This document shows positions 26,401 through 34,152 of a DNA stretch of 64,000 bases, one piece after another. Both the position numbers and the translations under genes were made by a program. The stretch is from Streptomyces sp. CA-278952. GTDB lineage: Bacteria; Actinomycetota; Actinomycetes; Streptomycetales; Streptomycetaceae. Location of the stretch: the NCBI RefSeq assembly GCF_028747205.1, contig NZ_CP112880.1, positions 7,599,501 to 7,663,500 of the forward strand, written 5' to 3'. The notes under the pieces are model-generated. The model was not told the origin of the DNA. It did not search any database and saw only the letters and a list, made by a program, of their open reading frames with translations. How positions within the stretch are numbered: the first letter of the stretch is position 1; the number at the start of each line of letters is the position of its first letter.

Positions 26401-27186
26401 GTGAGCTTGAGGATCGTTGTCTGTGTGAAGTACGTGCCCGACGCGACCGGTGACCGGCGTTTCGCCGATGACCTGACGCTGGACCGTGAGGATGTCGACG
26501 GTCTGTTGTCGGAGCTGGACGAGTACGCGGTCGAGCAGGCGTTGCAGATCGCTGACGGGGCGGACGATGCGGAGATCACCGTAATGACGGTGGGTCCGGA
26601 GGATGCCAAGGACGCGTTGCGCAAGGCGTTGTCGATGGGTGCGGACAAGGCGGTTCACGTCGAGGACGACGATCTGCACGGCAGTGATGTGATGGGTACG
26701 TCGCTGGTGCTGGCGAAGGCTGTGGAGAAGGCCGGGTATGACCTGGTGATCTGTGGGATGGCTTCCACGGACGGTGTGATGGGGGTGCTGCCGGCTCTGC
26801 TGGCGGAGCGTCTGGGTGTTCCGCAGGTGACGTTGCTGTCGGAGGTCGCGGTGGACGGGGGTGTGGTGACCGGGCGTCGTGACGGTGACACCGCGTCCGA
26901 ACAGCTTCAGGCCTCGCTCCCGGCGGTGGTGTCGGTGACCGACCAGTCCGGTGAGGCCCGCTACCCGTCGTTCAAGGGGATCATGGCGGCGAAGAAGAAG
27001 CCGGTCGAGTCCTGGGATCTGGGCGATCTGGACCTGGAGGCGGACGAGGTCGGTCTCGCGGGTGCGTGGACGGCGGTCGACTCCGCCACGGAGCGTCCGG
27101 CGCGGACGGCGGGCACGATCGTGAAGGACGAGGGTGAGGGCGGCAGGCAGCTCGCCGGGTTCCTCGTGGGCCAGAAGTTCATCTAG
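26401..27186 (+). CDS. etfB: Electron transfer flavoprotein beta subunit
   Basis: A 261-residue ETF small subunit. It starts SLRIVVCVKYVPDATGDRRF, has LDEYAVEQALQIADG and the AMP-binding stretch AKAVEKAGYDLVICGMASTDGVMG, and SFKGIMAAKKKP near the C-terminus. With EtfA it carries electrons from acyl-CoA and other dehydrogenases to the membrane quinone pool. GTG 26401 has AGGAGAG upstream. Third codon positions hold noticeably more T than neighbouring genes, as in well-expressed genes. It is followed 60 bp later by etfA. Confidence 0.95.
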   Translation: MSLRIVVCVKYVPDATGDRRFADDLTLDREDVDGLLSELDEYAVEQALQIADGADDAEITVMTVGPEDAKDALRKALSMGADKAVHVEDDDLHGSDVMGTSLVLAKAVEKAGYDLVICGMASTDGVMGVLPALLAERLGVPQVTLLSEVAVDGGVVTGRRDGDTASEQLQASLPAVVSVTDQSGEARYPSFKGIMAAKKKPVESWDLGDLDLEADEVGLAGAWTAVDSATERPARTAGTIVKDEGEGGRQLAGFLVGQKFI

Positions 27187-27246
27187 CCCGTATGTCCTGC
27201 CCCGCTGTTCCTCTCTCTTGTCCTTTCTCGTCTGGAGTGCGTTGTC

Positions 27247-28209
27247 ATGGCTGAAGTTCTTGTTCTGGTCGATCATGTGGACGGTGCGGTCCGTAAGCCC
27301 ACCCTGGAGCTGCTGACGCTGGCCCGTCGGATCGGTGACCCGGTCGCGGTGGCGCTGGGTGCGGGCGCCGAGGCGACCGCCCCGGTGCTGGGTGAGCACG
27401 GTGCGGTGAGGGTCCTGACCGCGGATGCCCCGGAGTTCGCGGAGTACCTGGTGGTGCCGAAGGTGGATGCGCTGCAGGCCGCGTTCGACGCGGTCGGGCC
27501 GGCGGCGGTGCTGTTGGTGTCGTCCGCCGAGGGCAAGGAGATCGCGGCCCGCCTCGCTCTGCGGGTCGGATCCGGGATCATCACGGATGCCACCGATGTG
27601 GAGGCCGGTGAGCAGGGCCCGGTCGCGACGCAGGCCGCGTTCGCCGCCTCGTACACGACGAAGTCCCGGGTGTCGCGGGGTGTTCCGGTGATCACGGTGA
27701 AGCCGAACTCGGCGCCCGTGGAGCCGGCTCCGGCAGCGGGTGCCCTGGAGGCGCTGGCGGTGTCGTTCGGTGGGACGGCGACGGGAACGAAGGTCACCGG
27801 GCGGACGCCGCGTGAGTCGACGGGCCGCCCGGAGCTGACGGAGGCGGCGATCGTGGTCTCGGGTGGCCGTGGGGTCAACGGTGCGGAGAACTTCCCGCTG
27901 ATCGAGGCGCTCGCGGACTCCCTGGGGGCGGCTGTGGGTGCGTCGCGTGCCGCGGTCGACGCGGGCTGGTACCCGCACACCTCCCAGGTCGGGCAGACGG
28001 GCAAGTCGGTCTCGCCGCAGCTGTACATCGCTTCGGGGATCTCCGGCGCGATCCAGCACCGGGCGGGTATGCAGACCTCGAAGACGATCGTCGCGATCAA
28101 CAAGGACGCCGAGGCCCCGATCTTCGAGCTCGTCGACTACGGCGTCGTCGGCGACCTCTTCACGGTCGTGCCCCAGCTCACCGAAGAGATCAACACCCGC
28201 AAGGGCTGA
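27247..28209 (+). CDS. etfA: Electron transfer flavoprotein alpha subunit
   Basis: A 320-residue ETF large subunit that binds FAD. The N-terminal domain starts AEVLVLVDHVDGAVRKPTLE. The C-terminal FAD domain shows IVVSGGRGVNGAENFPLIEA, AVDAGWYPHTSQVGQTGKSV, YIASGISGAIQHRAGMQTSK and the adenine loop IVAINKDAEAPIFELVDYGVVGD. These are textbook EtfA motifs. It forms the heterodimer with EtfB and shares its operon; a GC-rich hairpin follows. Confidence 0.96.
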   Translation: MAEVLVLVDHVDGAVRKPTLELLTLARRIGDPVAVALGAGAEATAPVLGEHGAVRVLTADAPEFAEYLVVPKVDALQAAFDAVGPAAVLLVSSAEGKEIAARLALRVGSGIITDATDVEAGEQGPVATQAAFAASYTTKSRVSRGVPVITVKPNSAPVEPAPAAGALEALAVSFGGTATGTKVTGRTPRESTGRPELTEAAIVVSGGRGVNGAENFPLIEALADSLGAAVGASRAAVDAGWYPHTSQVGQTGKSVSPQLYIASGISGAIQHRAGMQTSKTIVAINKDAEAPIFELVDYGVVGDLFTVVPQLTEEINTRKG

Positions 28210-28232
28210 CCCCCACGCAGAACACCCCGCCC

Positions 28233-28265
28233 CGGGCCGCACGGTGAACCCCACCGCGCGGCCCG
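28233..28265 (+). terminator. Hairpin after etfA
   Basis: CGGGCCGC at 28233-28240 pairs with GCGGCCCG at 28258-28265 across a 17-nt loop, 24 bp after the etfA stop. It is a modest 8-bp stem, plausible as the end of the etfBA operon. Confidence 0.5.
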
Positions 28266-28284
28266 CGGCCGTTCCGGGCGGCCA

Positions 28285-28311
28285 TTGACGCAGGTCGAGC
28301 GGCCTTATAAC
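28285..28311 (+). promoter_or_regulatory. Putative promoter of the HpcH/HpaI-type lyase gene
   Basis: TTGACG (28285-28290) and TATAAC (28306-28311) are 15 bp apart, close to vegetative consensus hexamers though with a short spacer. They lie about 60 bp before the gene start and just upstream of the 25-bp palindrome. Confidence 0.5.
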
Positions 28312-28326
28312 TTCACTATACGGATT

Positions 28327-28351
28327 GTTGATTCCGGGAAGCGGAAACAAC
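28327..28351. promoter_or_regulatory. 25-bp operator-like palindrome
   Basis: Arms GTTGATTCCG (28327-28336) and CGGAAACAAC (28342-28351) are inverted copies with one mismatch, separated by GGAAG. The site lies directly downstream of the likely -10 box and 21 bp before the lyase start codon, where a repressor would block transcription. The regulator is not in the window. Confidence 0.6.
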
Positions 28352-28372
28352 GAGAGCGTGGAGGGTATGGTC

Positions 28373-29671
28373 ATGGGTCAGCAGGAGAAGGTGGCAACGA
28401 GCCTCGCCGGTGCGGTCAGCGAGGAGATCAGCGCCTCCCTCGCGGCGGTCGACGCGGAGCTCGCCCGCCGCTACCCGGGTGATCCCGGCACCCGCCAGCC
28501 CGTGCACACCGTCTACGTACCCGGCGACGTCTTCGAGCCCGGCACCCTGCGCTCCTGGGGCGACCAGGCGCTGGCCGCCCTCGACGAACACGCCCCCGAC
28601 GCCGCTTCGTTCGCCGCCGTCCTCGGCATCTCCGAGGAGCTGGCGGGCCCGGTCCACGACCGGGTGCGCGCCAAGCTGGAGCGCGAGCCCGTCGAGGATC
28701 TGCGCATCGACTTCGAGGACGGCTACGGCCCCCGCCCGGACGCCGAGGAGGACGAGGCCGCCGCCCGCGCCGCCCGCCTGGTCTCCGAGGCGTACGCGAA
28801 CGGCACGGCGGCCCCCTACATGGGCATCCGGATGAAGTGCATGGAGGCCGGCGTCCGCGACCGGGGTATCCGTACCACGGACGTCTTCCTCAGCGGTCTG
28901 ATGGCGGCCGGCGGTCTGCCCGAAGGGCTCGTGCTGACCCTCCCGAAGGTCACGTACCCCGAGCAGGTCACCGCCTTCGTCCAGCTCCTGGAAGCCTTCG
29001 AGAAGGCGCACGGCCTCGACGCCGGACGCATCGGCTTCGAGATCCAGATCGAGACCAGCCAGTCGATCCTCGCCGCCGACGGGACCGCCGCCGTGGCCCG
29101 CATGATCGACGCCGCGCGGGGCCGGGCGACCGGACTGCACTACGGCACCTTCGACTACAGCGCCTGTGTCGGGGTCAGCGCCGCCTACCAGGCCAGCGAT
29201 CACCCGGCGGCCGACCACGCCAAGGCCGTCATGCAGGTCGCCGCCGCGGGCACCGGCGTACGCGTCTCCGACGGCTCGACCAACGTCCTGCCCGTGGGCC
29301 CGGCCGACCAGGTCCACGAGGCATGGCGGCTCCACTACGGTCTCACCCGCCGGGCTCTCGCCCGTGCGTACTACCAGGGCTGGGACATGCACCCCGCCCA
29401 CCTGCCGACGCGCTACGCGGCCGTCTACGCCTTCTACCGGGAGGGCCTGGAGTCGGCCGCCGCCCGGCTCGCCGCCTACGTGGCCAAGGCCGGCGGCGAC
29501 GTCATGGACGAGCCCGCCACCGCCAAGGCCCTCGGCGGGTACCTGCTGCGCGGCATCGACTGCGGCGCGCTGGACACCGCCGAGGTGGCCCGGCTGACCG
29601 GCCTGACCCGCGCGGACCTGGAGGCGTTCGCCTCGCCGCGCCGGGGCGACCTGACGGTCACGGCTCCGTAA
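28373..29671 (+). CDS. HpcH/HpaI aldolase-fold protein (DUF6986 type)
   Basis: A 432-residue TIM-barrel protein related to HpcH/HpaI aldolases and citrate lyase beta subunits. Metal and substrate motifs: LRIDFEDGYGPRP (the E/D pair), YMGIRMKCMEAG (basic residue for carboxylate), VLTLPKVTYPEQV, FEIQIETSQSILAADG and LHYGTFDYSACVGV, where family members hold the metal-binding Glu/Asp. The likely reaction is cleavage or synthesis of a hydroxy-acyl compound; the substrate is unknown. ATG 28373 keeps GGAGGG at a normal distance; ATG 28367 would be too close. A well-formed terminator follows. Confidence 0.78.
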   Translation: MGQQEKVATSLAGAVSEEISASLAAVDAELARRYPGDPGTRQPVHTVYVPGDVFEPGTLRSWGDQALAALDEHAPDAASFAAVLGISEELAGPVHDRVRAKLEREPVEDLRIDFEDGYGPRPDAEEDEAAARAARLVSEAYANGTAAPYMGIRMKCMEAGVRDRGIRTTDVFLSGLMAAGGLPEGLVLTLPKVTYPEQVTAFVQLLEAFEKAHGLDAGRIGFEIQIETSQSILAADGTAAVARMIDAARGRATGLHYGTFDYSACVGVSAAYQASDHPAADHAKAVMQVAAAGTGVRVSDGSTNVLPVGPADQVHEAWRLHYGLTRRALARAYYQGWDMHPAHLPTRYAAVYAFYREGLESAAARLAAYVAKAGGDVMDEPATAKALGGYLLRGIDCGALDTAEVARLTGLTRADLEAFASPRRGDLTVTAP

Positions 29672-29686
29672 GGGGGCGTCGGTAGC

Positions 29687-29738
29687 CCTCGCGCCCCGGC
29701 GGAACCGGCGGAACGGCCGGTCCCGCCGGGGCGCGAGG
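29687..29738 (+). terminator. Hairpin terminator, 16-bp perfect stem
   Basis: CCTCGCGCCCCGGCGG (29687-29702) pairs exactly with 29723-29738 across a 20-nt loop that itself contains a smaller inverted repeat. It lies 16 bp after the lyase stop and before the convergent CGNR gene. Confidence 0.85.
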
Positions 29739-29857
29739 ACCCGCGACGGACACCGTCCGTGGCCCGGGGCCGGGGGCGTGGACGGTACCGGCGGGGGGTC
29801 GGACGGACGGGATCCGGGCGGGGCGTGGACGGTACGGACAGGGATCCGGGCCGGTCC

Positions 29858-30406
29858 TCAGGTGTCCCGGCGTGCGGCCGCCCCGCCACGGGCGCGGTAG
29901 GCGCGCATCTTGTGCCGTGCGCCGCACACGTCCATGTCGCACCAGAGGCCGTTCGACGACGGCGCCCGGTCGTAGAAGACCCAGCGGCACTCCGGGGCCG
30001 CGCAGGCCTTGAGGCGGGTGGCGTGACGCCCGGTCAGGCCGTGCATCAAAAGGGCTTCGAGCACCGGGCGTACCACCTCCGCCACCGTCCCGCCGGAGGC
30101 CGGCCGCAGGATGAGCGTGCCGTCGGGGCGCACGGCGGGAGCACCCGCGACCACGGCGATCAGCCGGTTGAGAGCGTCGACCGCCTCCGGCGAGGTCCGC
30201 TCGACCAGAAAGGCCCGCACGGTCTCCCGCGCCTCCGCGAGTGAGGCCAGCTCTCCCTGATCGGCCGGTGCCGGGAAGCCGTGCGCGCCGAGCCACCGGG
30301 CAGCCGTCTCCGGCCGGGCGAGATCGTCCTCGTCGTGGAGATGGGTGGCCGTGTTGCAGAAGTCCTCGACCAGTTCGAGCTCCGCGGGCGCAGGGTTCCG
30401 TCGCAT
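29858..30406 (-). CDS. CGNR zinc-finger family regulator
   Basis: A 182-residue protein. The N-terminal helical ABATE-like part (ELELVEDFCNTATHLHDEDD) is followed at residues about 135-175 by the zinc finger CAAPECRWVFYD and SSNGLWCDMDVCGARHKMRAYR. The family signature C-G-N-R reads C-G-A-R here, so the Asn is replaced; the four Cys ligands are kept. CGNR proteins are thought to be stress-responsive transcription factors. ATG 30406 was chosen; an in-frame GTG at 30415 is possible. It is divergent from the alpha/beta hydrolase gene, which is its likely target. Confidence 0.8.
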   Translation of the reverse strand: MRRNPAPAELELVEDFCNTATHLHDEDDLARPETAARWLGAHGFPAPADQGELASLAEARETVRAFLVERTSPEAVDALNRLIAVVAGAPAVRPDGTLILRPASGGTVAEVVRPVLEALLMHGLTGRHATRLKACAAPECRWVFYDRAPSSNGLWCDMDVCGARHKMRAYRARGGAAARRDT

Positions 30407-30423
30407 GATCACCACTTTATCGC

Positions 30424-30452
30424 AGTTACCGACAATGCCTGTTAGCTGGTAA
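30424..30452. promoter_or_regulatory. Inverted repeat GTTACC-N17-GGTAAC in divergent promoter
   Basis: GTTACC (30424-30429) and GGTAAC (30447-30452 region) form an inverted pair within the 101-bp space between the CGNR regulator and the hydrolase gene. Position and symmetry suggest an operator for the divergent pair; the spacing is long, so two separate half-sites are possible. Confidence 0.35.
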
Positions 30453-30507
30453 CGTCGATGGTCCGGTGGGGATTCCCCCCTCCCGACCGCACGCCAGGAG
30501 GCACACC

Positions 30508-31341
30508 ATGGACGGGAAGCTGACCAGGACGTTCGAGACCCCGGACGGGGCGGTCCGCTGGGACGTGCTGGGGGAGGGGGAGCCGGTGGTCCTGCTGCAC
30601 GGCACCCCGTTCTCCTCGCTCATCTGGCGTGACATCGCCCCGGCGCTCGCCCGCGACCACCGCGTCCACCTCTGGGACCTGCTCGGGTTCGGGCAGTCGG
30701 AGCAGCGCGACGGGCAGGACGTCGGCCCGGCGGCGCAGGCGAAGGTCTTCACCCGGCTCCTGGAGCACTGGGGGCTGGAGCGCCCGCGCGTGATCGCCCA
30801 CGACATCGGCGGGGCCGTCGCCCTGCGGGCGCTGCTCCTGCACGGCGCGCGGTACGCAGACCTCACCCTGGTGGACGCGGTGGCCTGCGGGGAGTGGGGC
30901 ACCGGGTACTTCCGGCTCATCAGGGAGAACGCGCACCTCTTCGAGCAACTCCCCGGCTACGCCCACGAGGCGCTGGTCGAGAGCCATCTGCGCCACGCGA
31001 CGCACACCGGTTACCGGGCGGACGTCCTGTCCGCCCATGTCGATCCGTGGCGCGGCGAGCGCGGCCGGGCCGCGTACTACCGCCAGTACCGGCAGGCCGA
31101 ACAAGCCGCGACCGATGAGTTCCAGCATCTGCTGGGGGACGTTCCGGTGCCGACCCGGATCATCTGGGGGCGTGAGGACCGGTTCCTGCCGCCGCCCTTC
31201 GCCGAGCAGTTGCACGCGCTGATCCCCCACTCCGAACTGCACTGGATCGAGGGTGCGGGCCATACGGTGCAGGAGGACGCCCCCGCGCAACTGCTGGCCC
31301 TGCTGACCGGGGAATTCCGGCAGGCCGGCGCCGGGGCCTGA
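30508..31341 (+). CDS. Alpha/beta hydrolase, haloalkane dehalogenase/epoxide hydrolase type
   Basis: A 277-residue alpha/beta hydrolase. The oxyanion motif is VVLLHGTPFSSLIWRDIA, and the nucleophile elbow is RVIAHDIGGAVALRAL, with Asp (not Ser) as nucleophile, as in haloalkane dehalogenases and epoxide hydrolases. The acid lies in IIWGREDRFLPP and the catalytic His in WIEGAGHTVQEDAP. Natural substrate unknown; a role in removing a toxic or xenobiotic compound fits the divergent CGNR regulator. CAGGAGG lies at good distance before ATG 30508. Confidence 0.85.
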   Translation: MDGKLTRTFETPDGAVRWDVLGEGEPVVLLHGTPFSSLIWRDIAPALARDHRVHLWDLLGFGQSEQRDGQDVGPAAQAKVFTRLLEHWGLERPRVIAHDIGGAVALRALLLHGARYADLTLVDAVACGEWGTGYFRLIRENAHLFEQLPGYAHEALVESHLRHATHTGYRADVLSAHVDPWRGERGRAAYYRQYRQAEQAATDEFQHLLGDVPVPTRIIWGREDRFLPPPFAEQLHALIPHSELHWIEGAGHTVQEDAPAQLLALLTGEFRQAGAGA

Positions 31342-31434
31342 CCGCGCCCCGGCGGGGGCCGTCCCGGGGTGGGGTCCTCACACCCTCGTGACGCGGTCCG
31401 GCGTCCCCGTGCGGGCGGCCGCGCCCGACGGGCC

Positions 31435-32463
31435 TCAGGCGGGGGGCAGTTCGCCCGAGCCGCGGGGGATCAGCGTCGTCGGCAGTTCCACCCGTGCCGT
31501 GGCGTGGTCCGCCCCGTCGAGGCGGCGGAAGAGGTGCTCGGCGGCGGTCCTGCCGACCGCCGCGGCGTCCTGCGAGATCACGGTGATGCCGAGCAGGTCG
31601 GCCAGCTCGATGTCGTCGAACCCCACGAGCGCCACTGGACGCGCCCGCTCCGCGATCACCCGGACCGCCGTCACTGTCACCCGGTTGTTGCCCGCGAACA
31701 GCGCGGTGACCGGTTCGGTTCCGGAGAGCATCTCCTCGGCGGCGGCCCGTACCCGCTCCGGCTCGGTGGAGCCGAGGGAGACCCAGCCGTCCTCGACGGT
31801 GATGCCCGCGTCCCGCATGGCGGTGTGATAGCCGCGCAGTCGCTCGGTGGCCGTGTGGATCCGCGGCTGGTCGCCGATGAACCCGATCCTGCGGTGGCCG
31901 TGCGCGATGAGGTGGGCCACGCCTTCCCTGGCCCCGCCGAAGCTGTCGGAGAGCACCATGTCGACGTCCACGTGGCCCGCCGGACGGTCCACGAAGACGG
32001 TGGCGATGCCCGCCTTGATCTCCGGTTCCAGATAACGGTGGTCGTCGCCCGCGGGGATCACGATCAGACCGTCCACCCGGCGGGCGCACAGTGCCAGCAC
32101 CAACTCCTGCTCCCGCTCCGGGTCCTCGGCGCTGGAACCGTTGATCAGCAGCGCGCCGTGCGCACGGGCGACCTCCTCCACCGCGCGGCTCAGCGGACCG
32201 TAGAACGGGTCCGCCAGATCCTCCAGGACCAGTCCGATGGATGCCGTACGGCCCTTGCGCAGCACACGGGCGCTGTCGTTGCGGCGGAAGCCGAGCGCGT
32301 CGATCGCCTCCTGCACGCGGCGCTCGGTGTCCGGTGTGACGCCGGGCTCGCTGTTCACCACCCGGGAGACCGTCTTCAGGCCGACTCCGGCGCGGGCGGC
32401 CACGTCCTTCATGGTCGGCCGGTTGCCGTAGCGGGTCTCGGAATGACGGGCGGTCCGGTCCAC
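31435..32463 (-). CDS. LacI-family transcriptional regulator
   Basis: A 342-residue LacI-type repressor. The helix-turn-helix with hinge is at residues 18-60 (MKDVAARAGVGLKTVSRVVN, then the VQEAIDALGF helix). The periplasmic-binding-like effector domain follows: GLVLEDLADPFYGPLSRAVE, VDGLIVIPAGDD, HRRIGFIGD, VALVGFDDIELADLLGITVI. It is divergent from a ROK sugar kinase and the intergenic region carries the perfect palindrome GACAACGTTGTC, so it probably represses both genes until a sugar ligand binds. GTG 32463 is the only sensible start. The ligand is unknown. Confidence 0.9.
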   Translation of the reverse strand: MDRTARHSETRYGNRPTMKDVAARAGVGLKTVSRVVNSEPGVTPDTERRVQEAIDALGFRRNDSARVLRKGRTASIGLVLEDLADPFYGPLSRAVEEVARAHGALLINGSSAEDPEREQELVLALCARRVDGLIVIPAGDDHRYLEPEIKAGIATVFVDRPAGHVDVDMVLSDSFGGAREGVAHLIAHGHRRIGFIGDQPRIHTATERLRGYHTAMRDAGITVEDGWVSLGSTEPERVRAAAEEMLSGTEPVTALFAGNNRVTVTAVRVIAERARPVALVGFDDIELADLLGITVISQDAAAVGRTAAEHLFRRLDGADHATARVELPTTLIPRGSGELPPA

Positions 32464-32568
32464 GTGCGCTGTCCTGTCGTCGGATTACGGGCGGGGCTGC
32501 GGTGCTCCGGCCGGCGCCGAGCGGGGCCCGGTGGGGCGCCGCGGGGGTGATCGGAGGCTGTGGCGTCG

Positions 32569-32595
32569 AGCATAGGCCCTGGACAACGTTGTCAA
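32569..32595 (-). promoter_or_regulatory. Promoter of the LacI gene overlapping the operator
   Basis: On the minus strand, TTGACA (32590-32595) and TATGCT (32569-32574) are separated by 15 bp. The operator palindrome lies across the -35 and spacer, which would give autoregulation. Confidence 0.45.
32582..32593. promoter_or_regulatory. LacI-type operator GACAACGTTGTC
   Basis: A perfect 12-bp palindrome with the central CG typical of LacI-family operators. It lies between the divergent LacI-family gene and ROK kinase gene, 78 bp before the kinase start and 119 bp before the regulator start. Confidence 0.7.
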
Positions 32596-32670
32596 CAGAA
32601 TGGAGACTGTGCAGACTATGGGCGGAACCCGCAGGTCCCGCCCCTTCACTGATCCGGAGAGCCCACACCG

Positions 32671-33600
32671 ATGCATACCGACCTCGTCGCCGCGCTCGAC
32701 ATCGGCGGCACCAAGATCGCCGGCGCGCTGGTGGACGGCGACGGATCCCTCCTCGTACGGGCGCAGCGGCCGACGCCCGCCCGGGAGGGCGCCGAGGCGG
32801 TCATGGGCTCCGTGGACCAGGTGCTGGGCGAGCTGATGGCCTCGCCGCTGTGGGGTCGCGCCGACTCCGTCGGCATCGGCAGCGCCGGTCCGGTGGACGC
32901 CGCCGCCGGCACGGTCAGCCCGGTCAACGTCCCCGGCTGGCGGGACTTCCCGCTGGTGGAGCGCGTGCACAAGACGGCGGGCGGACTGTCGGTCGCCCTG
33001 GTCGGCGACGGGGTCGCGATGACGGCCGCCGAACACTGGCTCGGTGCGGCCCGGGGCTACGACAACGCGCTGTGCCTCGTCGTGTCGACGGGCGTCGGCG
33101 GTGGCCTCGTCCTCGGCGGCACCCCGCGGTCCGGCCCCTCGGGCAACGCCGGGCACATCGGCCACATCAGCGTCGACCTGGACGGCGACCCGTGCCCCTG
33201 CGGCGCGCGCGGCTGCGTCGAGGGCATCGCCAGCGGCCCCAACATCGCCCGCCGCGCACTGGAGAACGGCTGGCGGCCCGGTCCGGACGGCGACGCGACA
33301 GCCGCCGCGGTGGCCGTCTCCGCCCGCGCCGGAGACCCGGTCGCCATCGCTTCCTACGAGCGTGCCGCGCAGGCGCTGGCGGCCGGCATCGCCGCCACCG
33401 CCACCCTGGCGGACCTCGACATCGCGGTGGTCGGCGGGGGAGTGGCCGGGGCCGGCGACGTGCTCTTCGTTCCGCTGCGCCGCAGCCTGCGCGACTACGC
33501 CACGCTCTCCTACCTCCGGCGGCTGACCGTGGCGCCCGCCGTGATGGGCACCGACGCGGGTCTGGTCGGGGCCGCGGCGGCGGCCATCGCGCTGCGCTAG
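32671..33600 (+). CDS. ROK-family sugar kinase
   Basis: A 309-residue ROK kinase (glucokinase-like), phosphorylating a sugar in the cytosol. The ATP site is LVAALDIGGTKIAGALVDGD. The sugar/zinc region is SGNAGHIGHISVDLDGDPCP then CGARGCVEGIASGPNI, with the His and the C-x-C-G-x2-G-C zinc motif. STGVGGGLVLGG and VVGGGVAGAGD complete the fold. No DNA-binding domain precedes it, so it is an enzyme and not a ROK repressor. Regulated by the divergent LacI-family protein in all likelihood. Substrate may be glucose, mannose or another hexose; the neighbouring mannanase makes mannose tempting but unproven. Confidence 0.88.
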   Translation: MHTDLVAALDIGGTKIAGALVDGDGSLLVRAQRPTPAREGAEAVMGSVDQVLGELMASPLWGRADSVGIGSAGPVDAAAGTVSPVNVPGWRDFPLVERVHKTAGGLSVALVGDGVAMTAAEHWLGAARGYDNALCLVVSTGVGGGLVLGGTPRSGPSGNAGHIGHISVDLDGDPCPCGARGCVEGIASGPNIARRALENGWRPGPDGDATAAAVAVSARAGDPVAIASYERAAQALAAGIAATATLADLDIAVVGGGVAGAGDVLFVPLRRSLRDYATLSYLRRLTVAPAVMGTDAGLVGAAAAAIALR

Positions 33601-33620
33601 GCCCCGGCGACAGCTTCCGG

Positions 33621-33653
33621 GGGGGCGCCCGGTTCGTCAGGCCGGGCGCCCCC
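33621..33653 (+). terminator. Hairpin terminator after ROK kinase
   Basis: GGGGGCGCCCGG (33621-33632) pairs perfectly with CCGGGCGCCCCC (33642-33653) across a 9-nt loop, 20 bp after the kinase stop. Confidence 0.85.
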
Positions 33654-33688
33654 GGGTCTCATTCCGAGCGTCCTGCCCGCCCCCCGAC

Positions 33689-34018
33689 CGCGGGGGCCGC
33701 GGCGTCGTCATCCGCCGGGCCAGCATCGTTCCCGCGCCCGCCGGCGACTACATCCGCTGCGAGCACTCCGGCACCTTCATGAACATCGCCGCCGGTTAAC
33801 AGGTGCGGTGGCTGCCCTGCCACATCGCCCTGCCCGGCAACGCCTTCTGGCTGTTCGACGGCCGCCTCGTCCGGTGGAGCCACTTCACCGGCGACGGCTC
33901 CTCGCGGGGCCCGGAGCACAGCAACCGACCCTTCAGCCGTGAAGCTGTCGCCCAGGAGGACGGGGGAGGCGTCGCTGACGGTCTGGTCGCCGATGCGGCC
34001 GTGGTCAAGAGGCTCTGA
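33689..34018 (+). pseudogene. Decayed DUF6879-type gene
   Basis: The + strand frame reads GVVIRRASIVPAPAGDYIRC, EHSGTFMNIAAG, a TAA stop at 33797-33799, then QVRWLPCHIALPGNAFWLFD and GRLVRWSHFTGDGSSRGPEH. This is the pattern of DUF6879 proteins (R-I-V-x-P-x-x-D-Y-I-R ... N-x-A-G-E-x-V-R-W-L-P ... L-P-x-x-D-F-W-x-F-D). The stop replaces the usual Glu codon before QVRW, so one G-to-T change could explain it. The N-terminal part of the family is missing, and the C-terminus after residue P of PEHSNRP no longer matches. Its usual helix-turn-helix partner is not nearby. Confidence 0.7.
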
Positions 34019-34056
34019 CGGGACGCCGGCCTGGACACCGAAGTATGCGCAACGCC

Positions 34057-34085
34057 TTGACGTGCTCCTGGCAAGCTGGCTACAT
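34057..34085 (+). promoter_or_regulatory. Putative promoter of the mannanase gene
   Basis: TTGACG (34057-34062), a 17-bp spacer and CTACAT (34080-34085) form a vegetative-type promoter. The CebR-type box begins at the last base of the -10 hexamer, ideally placed for repression. Confidence 0.6.
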
Positions 34086-34098
34086 GGGAGCGCTCCCA
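34085..34098. promoter_or_regulatory. CebR-type operator TGGGAGCGCTCCCA
   Basis: A perfect 14-bp palindrome identical to the established binding site of CebR, the LacI-family repressor of cellulose/cello-oligosaccharide genes in Streptomyces. It lies 55 bp before the mannanase start, so the gene probably belongs to the CebR regulon and is released by cello-oligosaccharides. Confidence 0.85.
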
Positions 34099-34152
34099 CA
34101 CCGCCGAACTTCACGTCACCGGCATCTACGGCACCTACATCCTGGAGTCGCA

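Noticed and set aside
26401..28209. etfBA as horizontally acquired because of more T in third codon positions
   Set aside because: The shift is mild and is typical of well-expressed core genes; the genes are universal in the genus.
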